NCBI GenBank assembly: GCA_947095585.1
Contig: OX352762.1
Coordinates: forward strand, 120,744,930-120,808,929
Source: Nephrocerus scutellatus
Lineage: Eukaryota > Arthropoda > Insecta > Diptera > Pipunculidae
Reading direction: 5' to 3'
DNA length: 64,000 bases
The position numbers and the translations under genes are program-made. How positions within the stretch are numbered: the first letter of the stretch is position 1; the number at the start of each line of letters is the position of its first letter. Shown here piece by piece: positions 47,385 through 57,011 of the stretch. The notes below the pieces were generated by a model. That model was not told the DNA's origin, searched no databases, and saw only the letters and a program-made list of their open reading frames with translations.

Positions 47385-48236
47385 CGTAGTCGACGCTTCT
47401 GACAGAACGAATTCAAATCGCCTGGATTATGGAAATTTATTTTATCGATCGTCGGCTGCTCAGTGCAACAGAAATTAAGGCATTGAGCAGTTGACGCCTT
47501 GTTATTCGATTAAAATACGGCTTAGATTAGATTTTTATTAACTTCTTTTCTCTTCCTATTTATCGTGAATAAGTGGAATTGTGGACGTCAAAGCACAATA
47601 AAAACGTTCTGACATTTAAAAGACGTCATTGCTTTTTTTTTTGTTAGAAGAAAAGAGACGGCATAAAACTTTAAAGGGTCATGTTCTTTGACACCCTGGA
47701 AGGCTTGTTTCTGCAATGGCACTAAAAATTAAGAAAAAATAAATTATTTTTATTTAATTATTTATTAGCAAAGTGGGCAAGGTGTGGTGAAAACGCCCCC
47801 TTTAGTTGGGAGGGGCTGCCAAAGTTTTGAGTATTTTTTCGAAAAATGCAATTTTCTAAGTAGTTTGTGGGGGATTTAGGGGTTAATTGGTACCATATGA
47901 CAGGTATGAATATAATTTTTTTACTCTGAAAATAATGCAAAATATTTTTTGGCATCTGGAATTTATTTGTTATGGTGCTCTCACAAAGAAAAACTTGATA
48001 ATTAGGCTCGAATTGATAAAGGTAACTATAACTAAATTTGATGATTTTGATGAGCCTTGCTACAACGTTCCATTCCACTCTATTCCATTACCGGTAGATC
48101 GAAATTCCCCTCTAACAGATATGTATATTTCGGAAGATTTAACACTCTTTTCACTAACTACAACAACAAAGAAAAAAGTTTGTATAATTTTTTGAAATTA
48201 GGTTTTCATTTTATACATTTACTTAAGCCTAATTTT
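47385..48236. other. 5' flank of dymeclin and spacer
   Basis: No gene. Segment 48091-48175 (cctctaacagatatgtatat and flanks) is repeated at 49672-49755. Confidence 0.5.
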
Positions 48237-48238
48237 TT

Positions 48239-48784
48239 GAACGACGATAGATAAAATAAAGATTAATCTTTACTCTCGGATTTTTTTTTGTCGATTCTAT
48301 GAACGACGATAGATTATAAAAATTCGGAATTTATTACAGGTTTTATTGCAGTTATACCGCAGTTTTTTGTACGAGTGATAAAAGTTTTTTGACGTTTACA
48401 CTTATATTATATAGTTTATACTAACATTTTATGTTGTGTGTATGAAAATTTCGATATCACTATATTTTTATAATTTTTAACTATTTTGTACTTACTAATA
48501 CTCATTTTTCTTTTTTTTTATTTCATTTTCAATTAATTTTAATTAATTTAATTTATTAATTTATGATCAATTGATCTCTTCTTAATTCTAAATTCGCATT
48601 AATAAATATAATGTTTAAATTTTAAAACGTCAAAATTTATAATAACAACAACACCTTTTTTTACCCTCTGATTTACCCACAAAAATCAGCAGATAAAACA
48701 GAGAGCAGAAAAAAATCCTCATTTATCGTCGTTCATAAAATGCAAACGACGGTTAATCCGAGGATTAATCATTTACTCGCGTTC
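48239..48784. mobile_element. Possible MITE with imperfect inverted termini
   Basis: gaacgacgata occurs at 48239 and 48301 and its exact reverse complement tatcgtcgttc at 48724-48734. Outer parts (gattaatctttactctcgga near 48261-48280 versus tccgaggattaatc near 48758-48771) are also inversely related. The AT-rich interior (about 400 bp) has no frame. No clear target duplication. Confidence 0.4.
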
Positions 48785-50503
48785 ATAAAATCGGGCCTTT
48801 GTCTCTATGTATTTGAAAATGTTTAACTTAAACGACGAAAAGAAAAACATTGGATGGATAAACCTTTAATTGAATGTCAAGCGTGACATTTAACCTATCA
48901 GTGTTGTCATCGTTTTTTTTTTTCATTCTCCGAGAAATATTTCTTTCTCTGAGTCGTTTTTTTTATACTCCTATAATTTCCGGATATGATCTTTTTACTC
49001 TGATAAATATACAGATCTGATTAGAGAAAAAATTATCGGAATTATCGGTAAGTAATTTCTCTCCTATTTCTCCAAAATTAAAAAAAAACTCAGAAATTTT
49101 TGGTTGTCTGCAAAGTCACAATCACAATAACTATACTTTACAACAAATAAAAAACAACACGCCTTTCGTGTTCGATTTGCCAAGAAAAATAAAAGAATCA
49201 ACAACATTAACACCAACTCCTGACAAGAATATACGGAAGAAAGTCGAACATAAAAAGCCACCTTTGATTGGTCTGAAGAGTACAACTATTCTTTGCAGTT
49301 AATTGAGCGATTTTTCACTTAAATTGAGCTACTGAAGTGAAGACACTATTCGATTGGTATTCTTCAGTATAGAAAAATGTCAATGTTACTTATCTGAAAA
49401 ACTTCAAGGGCAGAACCACTCTTCACTTAATTCAATAGCCCAATTACGCCCAATTTTTAAATATAGTGCTGAGTTGTCAATCGAACATTCTCTTGTTGTA
49501 ATTCCTTATTTCTGGGTAAATAAAAAACACCTTATATCGGCATTATTGTGGTTGTTGATTGTTGAGTCGATTTAGAAGCGATTTAATAATCTAATATCGT
49601 TTTTTATTTTAATAAAAAAAAACTGGCGCAGATGGATTTTCAATTTGTTCGTTTTCTCTAAACAACCAATCGGTACGGTAGATAGAAAATACCCTCTAAC
49701 AGATATGTATATTTTAGGAGATTTACCGCTCTTTCATTAACTACAACTACAAATGCATCAAAACAATTGCTATATTGCTTTCAACAACAAAAAATTACAA
49801 GAACAAACACATTGGATAGACCAGAAAGTGGTTCAGCGTTAACAAAAAAAAAATTTTTGGTTAAGAATATTTAACCAAATTTTTATTTATAATTCTCACC
49901 ACTAGAGTCGACTTTTGAAAATTATATATGGATAAGTTGGCAAACACATGAAACAAAAAATTTACCAAAATTTTGTTAGTTTTTGCTGTTGCTTTAATCA
50001 GCCGTTAACTACAAAAAATACCTAACTCATTTTGTTGAAAGCAATATACCAAATGTAAACAAAAGATTTTTGCTTTCGTGTTCGATTAGCCGAATAAATC
50101 TGTTCTCAAGCGCAGATTTCTAAATCAAGACAAAAAACGACATAAAAGAATAACGAATTTTCATATCATCACAAATGTCATTGACATAAAAATGGCGTCT
50201 AATCGGCTTCGGCATTCGTTCGTTCATTCACAAATCACAATCGACATTTTTAGTCCATGAAAATTTACCAACAACCTGCAATAGGGCGATTCAGTTTATT
50301 ATTAAGTTGACTGCGTGTATTCTTTTATTTACCTATTGGTGTTTTATGTTACAAGAGACATGAAAGAGGAATCTAGTGTTGAGCAGTAGAAAAAACTAAG
50401 TACATTGTATGCCTTTGTTGTGGCAACGTAATTGTTATATGCATTATGCATAACAAACGGAAAATACATATGAATTATTTGTTTTTATATTTTCAGAAGT
50501 AAA
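48785..50503. other. AT-rich spacer, 5' flank of cassette copy A
   Basis: Contains repeats rather than genes: 48905-49060 is related to 58480-58760 (gatctgattagagaaaaaatta segment), 49615-49690 is an inverted relative of 54388-54490 (ctggcgcaga... ttgttcgttttc), and 50150-50500 is homologous to 54740-55060 and 60210-60545, i.e. the shared upstream region of the three cassettes. Confidence 0.55.
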
Positions 50504-51092
50504 ATAACAACACCCGAGCACTTTGAATGCTTATTTCGATTAATGCTGGAGAACAAAAACTATTGGGTTGGAAACAATGGCATATCAACAAAGGAGTTCA
50601 GCTGCTGCTGTGCGAAAGAACCATCGTTTTACTTCTATTGAGCAAAGGATTATTAAACTTTTAGGTTGGAATGATATGGTGAACCAACCAGAAAGTCCAG
50701 CTGTTGTTAATGAAAATATAAGTCCACAAGAGAATTCCGTGGCAGAAAATGATGTTTCTGCTCCTCCTTCAAACCGAATCCATTTTACGAGAGCAACGGG
50801 TGAAGGAAATCCTTTCATCCAGCAACAAAAAGTAATACCATCGATAAAACAACCAAACGACAAAGATGCATCGATGATGAGGCTCTTAAAAAGCCAAGCA
50901 GACTTGCTATTTTCATTAAGACGGTCACTTATTGTCTTGGAGAAGGAGTCAATAGAGAGAACTCGATATATGCAAAAAACTGCTGAAGTAAAAGACGAAT
51001 ATAGACGAAGTAAACTGAAGCTTATCAAACTCCAAACTGATATTGCATCGAGGCAACTGCTTCAAATGGATAAAACAAATGTACTAGTCTAG
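50504..51092 (+). pseudogene. Zeste-like Myb/SANT protein, copy A, DNA-binding domain deleted
   Basis: Starts like copy B (TTPEHFECLFRLML) but has ATA where B has ATG. Near 50560 the Myb/SANT exon is fused to the middle of exon 2: about 300 bases, including the rest of the domain and intron 1, are gone, and the join is out of frame. A 174-codon frame (50568-51092) still encodes the C-terminal half: AAAVRKNHRF, IIKLLGWND, AENDVSAPPSNRIHFTRA, and the helical tail KLKLIKLQTDIASRQLLQMD with the shared end TNVLV. If translated it would lack DNA binding. Confidence 0.8.
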
Positions 51093-51175
51093 CCTGGTTT
51101 ATGGAATTGATTTTTTATGAACCTCTTTATCTATTGTCTGTATTTCAGTGTCAGTGTGCAGCAAGAGAACAAAAA

Positions 51176-52021
51176 ATGGACAGTGTTGATAGTGAGTAAT
51201 TGTGAAAGTCAGTTTAAAGCAACAAAAGAATAAAATAAATTTGATATTTACGCACAGGTATAGAAGAAAAAGAGGTACTAATTGAGGATGAAGCTATGGA
51301 TATTATAAGGAATCAAGAAACCAATTCCCGGTTTCAACCAACAGATTCTGGTAATGAATGTAGAGCTACTTATTTAAGTCTATTAATGAAAAAGTACTTA
51401 GCAAATGCTTTTAGTTAAACGAATATTACGATTTATTGATATTTTTCCCCATTTATTTTAAATACCTTTTTTCTTTATTATTTGGTTAATTTCGATATTT
51501 CCACAATACGTAGAAAAACATTACTCCTTTTATTCAACACCAGAAGGTTTTTCTGTCAAGAATATCGCCTATTTAATATAAACAATTTCTATAAAGAACA
51601 CCTGTAAACATCCAAATACCTCATTTCAGACTGCCAATCGGTTTCGGAGAAAAACTTTAGCGACGACACAAGTTGCATCAAATTAGAACTAGAAATTGAA
51701 AATGGATTTTTACAAAATGACGACAGCGGTGACATAAGTTACATTAAATTCGATCCGAGTGATGAACATGGGTTTTTTCATAACGATGACAAAAACGATA
51801 ATCGTGATGAGTTTGTGAATAATCAAAGATTTGTCCAAAGAACTGGAAAAACTCCAACTCCAACAAATAAGAAAATCCGAAGTAAAAAAAGGAAATTTGA
51901 AGAACATTTTGCCAACGCTGATGTTGGTGGTACTTCCGTGCCGGCGTCAAAGCTCCAGCAGCAGCATCAATCAGATAAAGAAGAAAGAGAGATCTCTTTA
52001 TTGGATCCATTAGGTGATTAG
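51176..52021 (+). CDS. Cassette copy A, second ORF: small acidic protein with NLS-type motif, unknown function
   Basis: Three exons with good splice sites: 51176-51191, 51258-51350, 51630-52021, giving 166 residues, starting MDSVDS. The protein is acidic (EEKEVLIEDEAMD; FLQNDDSGD; NDDKNDNRDE), then basic with KKRKFEE near residue 125, then Gln-rich (KLQQQHQSDKEE) with the end LSLLDPLGD-like. Starts 84 bases after the first ORF's stop, on the same strand. Same exon structure and the same stop position in copy B, which argues that it is a real gene. The stop is followed in another frame by a DDDEFLKD tail. No family recognised; a transcriptional partner of the Myb-like protein is a guess from context. 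Confidence 0.65.
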
Positions 52022-52085
52022 ATGATGATGAGTTCCTTAAGGATGAGTGATTATTTACAAATTACTTTTCCGAATTAGTGGCTAA

Positions 52086-52091
52086 AATAAA
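52086..52091 (+). terminator. Candidate polyadenylation signal, cassette A
   Basis: AATAAA 65 bases after the second ORF's stop; the homologous hexamer is conserved in copy B at 57006-57011. Confidence 0.6.
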
Positions 52092-52229
52092 ACAACAGGA
52101 ACAAACCGAATCGGGTAAAAATAATGGACAAACAAAATACAACTTTTTCACAATTTGCGTTTTGCTGTTTAATTTCATTCACTTTTTTCAAAATACACAT
52201 GTAAATGGATATTTTTTTAGAAGCCGTCT

Positions 52230-52560
52230 TCTACTATACTATGTCCGCCACAGCTGGAGAAGAGTTCGGGTTGTTTTCATATCCAAAGTAGGTAAAAGAG
52301 GCCATAAATCAGCGAACGTTTTTAGCCCTCTCAGTCTCTCATCGTTCTTGCTTAAGGCTCTGGAGCGTATTTTAGAGTATTATATCAGGCAACGATCCAC
52401 GGAAGCAGCCCTTTATAAGATAGTGCGAACGATTGAGCACACGATTAATTACAAGCAGTTTACGCTAGCCACCTTCTTAAATAAAGAAGGGACTTTCAAC
52501 AATGTTCGCAATTTTGTACGAGCTCGCAGAACAAAAACTCAAGCCACAAATAATTAACTG
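52230..52560 (+). mobile_element. LOA-like LINE, RT N-terminal fragment
   Basis: Encodes VRVVFISKVGKRGHKSANVF, PLSLSSFLLKALERILEYYI and then STEAALYKIVRTIEHTINYK, LATFLNKEGTFNNV. These are the opening RT blocks of the LOA-like LINE family seen at 3059-4955. The QHAY-type segment is deleted and nothing of the catalytic core remains. Follows cassette A directly. Confidence 0.8.
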
Positions 52561-52599
52561 AATGAATGCGTTCTGGTTGATGGAAAACGGCACTTCCTC

Positions 52600-53180
52600 C
52601 TACTGGTGGTAATTGCATAAGATTGCCAAATATCAACATATTCAGTCCTCCAAAAAGTTCCATGCTGGTTTTTATTTTTTTTCAAGCGCTGATCAATCAT
52701 AAACAGCATCTCATACGGTACCATGGAAAACTAATCGATGATGTTGAATTGCACATCCTTCCCTTGCATTCTCATGTGACGCAAAAAACTTCCAGTGAGA
52801 AATGGCATGTTGAGAACTTTACCATCTTTTTGCACTGGAAGCTTCAAAGCAGAATGAAGCGCTGAACCATGAACTAATCGGGCAGCCACACCAGTGCACA
52901 AACCTTTACTGATGTCTTGTTATTTCCGTAGCATCTTTTGATTTGCTCTATTAGCTCTTTTAACGTAAATGTTCTTCCGGTACCTGCACAACCTGTGATA
53001 AAGAGCTTAATGCGATCATCTGATCCATTTAATTGGTCATGAATCTGAACTGTAGTGCCAGTTTTCGGATCGATTGACACCTTGAAGTAAGGAACTCGTA
53101 CAACTGTTCTCGTGTTCCTAATTTTTATCTTAATTTTGTTTTGAAGAGTTATGAGGCCAGTTCTGACGGTGAACATCTAC
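52600..53180 (-). mobile_element. Pif1-like helicase fragment, probably from a Helitron
   Basis: Minus strand (52874-53176 plus a continuing shifted frame): LFITGCAGTGRTFTLKELIE is a Walker A region in which the catalytic Lys is Arg; upstream KVSIDPKTGTTVQIHDQ, downstream QIKRCYGNNKTSVKVCAL, then HSAL-like and LPVQKDGKVLNMPF wording in other frames. This matches the Pif1-like helicases carried by Helitrons and their host relatives. Broken by frameshifts; a relic. Confidence 0.75.
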
Positions 53181-53736
53181 TGGAAGAAATGCGTCCTCGT
53201 CGCCGTTATCTTCATATACTTGATCATTTTTTCAAAGAAGTCGTCGGGTGGTCTATTTAAAAGATTAACGCATTATCCAGGCATCGTACGCGCCACACTC
53301 ATGGCAAGAGTCACACACGGTATCTTAGAAACGCCTATGGAGTCTAAGCTACTCACAAAATTTCAACTCTCTATAAAGTGTGGAAGGGGATTAAAAAAGG
53401 TTAGGCCTATTTCAAGATGGAAAGTGGGTTATACTTTCCACGCATCACACGTGCCACACGCGCTACACGCAAGATCTCAGAAATGGTCTTTGACACTGAG
53501 GTCCTCTAAAAGCCTCTACCATCTGTGTGTCGTAGAAAGGAAGTTCAAAGAAGTCGACGGGGATGGGGCCTATTATTATTTTTAATTTTTTTTTTAAACG
53601 TCGTTTTTGTACCACCAGCCGTTGAGAAAACGTCCCATCGTATTCTTAAGCTAAAATTGTCCTGCTGTTTGGCTGGTTTTGACATTCGAATTCCGAACTC
53701 GCTCGGCAAATAAAATGCAGCTGATATTTTCGTATG
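53181..53736. other. No gene recognised
   Basis: A 144-codon plus-strand frame (53151-53585) overlaps the helicase relic and has no recognisable motif. Confidence 0.4.
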
Positions 53737-54091
53737 TAAGACTGGTATTACACAGCGCGTGAATGTAACGCGCATGTTTCGTTTATTTTTGAACAGTCAT
53801 TCCGTCACGCGCACGTTATTAGACAAAGGCTTTTTTTAATTCCTCAGTATTGCGTGATATTTGACAGCTCTCTGTCCATTTGAATTCATCACCCATTGCG
53901 ACGTCACCAAATAAAAAAGCCAAATGAAGCAAATTCGACAAACAAAGGATACGGAGAAAAGGAGATGTCAAAAACTCGCAACGAAAATCCTACCGACGAC
54001 TCACCTGGCAAGTGTATTTCTGTTTCATCATCTCTCTCTTTTGCATTTACTTGAGTCATCACAAAACACGCGCCGTGTAATACCAGTCTTA
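53737..54091. mobile_element. MITE with perfect 17-bp terminal inverted repeats
   Basis: taagactggtattacac at 53737-53753 is the exact reverse complement of 54075-54091; allowing one mismatch the match extends to 23 bp. The outermost TA on each side fits a TA target-site duplication, as in Tc1/mariner-type MITEs. Internal sequence of about 320 bp has no frame. A member of a mobilisable family judging by intact ends. Confidence 0.8.
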
Positions 54092-54098
54092 GGGAATT

Positions 54099-54490
54099 CC
54101 GATATACTGTAGATTAATTTTTTAGAGGAAACGAAGAACTTGCCAGCCAAAATATCAATCTGCGCCAGATTTTTAATGAAAAAAAAACGACATTATTGAT
54201 TGTCAGTACCGTCAAACTTACCTTTGTCATATTTCTTTTTTGTTTTAGATATCTGCGCTCGAGCTCAGATTTTTTCTCGAAAAACGAACTCGAAAGCCGA
54301 GTATTTTGTTTAATTTGTTGTGTTGTTGATGCAGTTAATGAAAAGAGGGGTAAATCTCCGAGAATATCAAGATCTGTTAGAAGGAAATTCCGATATACCG
54401 TAGATTGGTTTTTTTGGTAAAAACGAACAACTTGACAACAAAAAAAAATCAATTTGCGCCAGATTTTTTATATAAAAAAACGACATGAAA
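54099..54490. repeat. Direct repeat pair flanking a short unique segment
   Basis: ggaattccgatatactgtag (54093 on) and ggaaattccgatataccgta (54382 on) open two copies of about 100 bases ending in gcgccagattttt and aaaaacgacat. An inverted, partial third copy is at 49615-49690. Perhaps a degenerate transposon with long direct ends. Confidence 0.6.
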
Positions 54491-55062
54491 ATCAAAAAAA
54501 AAATACACTAACTTTTTGACATTTATTTTTCTTTAACGTCAATAAGCGTCAACTGTTGAAGTTGACTTTAACCGTTTACTATTTCTGAAGATTGAAGAGG
54601 GAAAGGTAATCGTACCGTACATAATAATCAGAATCACCATTATGGCAAACTATAGGACCGAAACGTACGTATTTTTTATTATTCTCAATATATCGTCCTT
54701 ATTTTCGTTGTCGTGTCGATTTATGATCAATTTATTAATCTAAAAGAATAACGATTATTGATTATTAAGACTATGGAGTCACATATGATCTTTGTTGTTT
54801 CACAATCGACATCCAATGCAAATTTTTGTAGTCGATGTGAATTTACTAACAACACACAATAAGGGCGATTCAGTTTATTATTCTTTTATTAAACAATCGG
54901 TATTTTATGTTACAAGGTACTTGGAAGAGGAAGCTAATCTTGAGCAGTGTAGAAGGTAACTAAGTAGTACATATCTATGATATTGTTATGACTGGCCGTT
55001 ATAGTTAGATGCATTATACATAGCAAACGGAATTTTTTTGTTTTTATATTTTCAGAAATAAA
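54491..55062. other. 5' flank of cassette copy B
   Basis: Homologous to the 5' flanks of copies A and C (aaaagaataacg, cacaatcgaca, acaataagggc, ggaagaggaagctaat). A candidate non-coding first exon may end at about 54665 (gtacgt donor); the acceptor tttttatattttcag is just before 55056. Confidence 0.5.
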
Positions 55063-55913
55063 ATGACAACACCCGAGCAATTTGAATGCTTATTTCGATT
55101 AATGCGGGAGGACAAGGACATGGCGAATGGTATCCAGTTAAAGGGAAGAGGGCTTTTGAAATACAAATGGCAAAATTGCGCTACTGAACTCAACAAACTT
55201 GGTCCACATAGAGACAGTGATGGCTGGGCGAGTGTAATTCTTATTTATATTTTACTACCTACTATTATGTCTAACAAAAGATACTTAATTTTGCCTAGGT
55301 TTGGGCTCATTTGAAATTTAAAGTTCGAAGAAAACTGGCTAAGAATGACCATAATTTTAATTCTAAAGACGAAAGGGTGATCGAAATATTGGGTTGGAAA
55401 CAAATTATGAATCAACGAAGAAGTGCAGCTGCCGCTGTGCGAAAGAACCATCGTTTTAAATCCATTGAGAAAAGGTTTATTAAACTTTTAGGTTGGAACG
55501 AGGTGGTGAATCGGACAGAAAGTCTAGCACTTGTTGATGACGATGTGAGTTCACAAGAGAATTCCGTGGCAGAAAATTACGTATCTGCTCCTCCTTCAAA
55601 CCGAATCCATTCCACGAGAGCAAGAGGTGAAGGTTATCCTTCCATTCATCAACAAAAATTAACATCGATGAGACAACAAAACGATAAAGATACTACGATG
55701 ATGAGGCTTTTTAAAGCCAAGGCGGGTTTGTTTTCAATAACACGGTCACTTATTGTCTTGGAGAATGAGACAATGGAGAGAACTCGATATATGCAAAAAA
55801 CTGCTGAAGTAAAGGACAAAAATAGATGCAGTAAACTGAAGCTTATCGAACTCCAAACTGATATTGCATCGAGGAAACTGCTTCAAATGGATAAAACAAA
55901 TGTACTGGTCTAG
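55063..55913 (+). CDS. Zeste-like Myb/SANT DNA-binding protein, copy B (intact)
   Basis: Two exons, 55063-55233 and 55299-55913, joined in phase (WAS|VWAH), giving 261 residues. Residues 1-75 form the zeste-type Myb/SANT domain (TTPEQFECLFRLMREDKDMA, KYKWQNCATELNKLG, DSDGWASVWAHLKFKVRRKL), the same type found in regulatory protein zeste-like genes and in the Myb-like partner of PIF/Harbinger transposons. A central Ser/Asn/Gln-rich linker (about 110-185) precedes a predicted helical, possibly coiled-coil, tail (about 200-255) ending TNVLV. ATG is present in B only. The second ORF begins about 108 bases after the stop. Intron length 65 bp. Expected role is sequence-specific DNA binding in the nucleus; whether a host regulator or transposon protein is undecided, since no HARBI1-type transposase lies in the window. 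Confidence 0.82.
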
Positions 55914-56021
55914 CCTGGCTTATGAAATTCATTTTTTTTTTTGAACCTCTTAATATTTCTATTTTCTATTTTATGGTTTTGTCAGTGTTTTCAAGGCACG
56001 AAAGCAGCAACACAACAAAAA

Positions 56022-56941
56022 ATGGACAACGTTGATAGTGAGTCAGTTTCAAGTAACAAAACAAATCACAGAAATTTTCTATTTACTCGCAGATAGAGAT
56101 GAAAAAGGAAAAGTAATTGAGGATGAAGTTATGGATTTTATACAGAATCAGGATATCAACTCCCCGGTCCAACCAACAGATTCTGGTAATGAACGTAGAG
56201 CTACTTATTTCAGCAAATGCTTTTAGTTAAACGAATATTACGATTTATTGCTATTTTTCCCCATTTATTTTATATAGCTACTTTTACTTATTTACTTCTA
56301 TTAATGAAAAAGTACTAAGCAAAAGTGTTTAGTTTTAACAAATATTACGAATTTGTCGCTTGTATTTCTTGACTAAATTTTATTGCTATCTTTTTCCTAT
56401 TTATTTCAAATACATTTTTTCTTTATTCAACCTACATATGTGTTTTCTATGCATTTCCACAATACATAGAAAAACATTGACCCCTTTATTAAACATACGA
56501 AGTTTTTTCTGTTAAAACTATCGCCTATTTAATATAAACAATTTCTATAAAGAACACTTGTAAACATCCAAATACCTTGTTTCAGACTGCCAATCGGTTT
56601 CGGAGAAAAACTTTAGCGACGACACAATTTGCATCAAATTGGAGCCGGATATTAAGGATGGATTTTTACAAAATGACGATAGCGATGACACAAGTTACAT
56701 ACAATTCGGACCGAGTGGTATTTTTCCAAACGATGACGAAAGCGATAATCATAATGAGTTTGTGAATAGTCAAAGATTTGTCCAAAGACCTGCAAAAACT
56801 CCAACTTCAACAAATGAGAAAGTCAGATGTAAAAAAAGGAAATTTGAAGAAATTTCCGTGCCGGCGTTAAAGCTCCAGCAGCAGCTTCAATCAGATAAAG
56901 AAGAAAGCGAGATATCTTTATCGGATCCATTAGGTGATTAG
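56022..56941 (+). CDS. Cassette copy B, second ORF: small acidic protein with NLS-type motif, unknown function
   Basis: Exons 56022-56037, 56093-56185 and 56586-56941, the same structure as in copy A; 154 residues starting MDNVDN. Acidic N-terminal half (DEKGKVIEDEVMDFIQNQD; LQNDDSDDTS; NDDESDN), KKRKFEE motif, then LQQQLQSDKEESEISLSDPL and the end GD. Compared with copy A, a 12-codon piece after KFEE is missing but the frame is kept. Conservation of splice sites, frame-preserving indel and stop position between A and B support a translated protein. No family recognised. Confidence 0.65.
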
Positions 56942-57005
56942 GTGATGATGACTTACTTAAGGATTAGTGATTATTTACCAATTACTTGTCCGAATGAAAG
57001 GCTGA

Positions 57006-57011
57006 AATAAA
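57006..57011 (+). terminator. Candidate polyadenylation signal, cassette B
   Basis: AATAAA 65 bases after the stop, at the same place as in cassette A. Confidence 0.6.

Noticed and set aside
47385..50503. Additional host gene between dymeclin and cassette A
   Set aside because: Strongly AT-rich, only short frames, and the recognisable parts are repeats shared with other positions.
50585..51028. Minus-strand frame of 147 codons in cassette A
   Set aside because: Exact antisense of the conserved Myb-protein tail; copies B and C do not keep it open.
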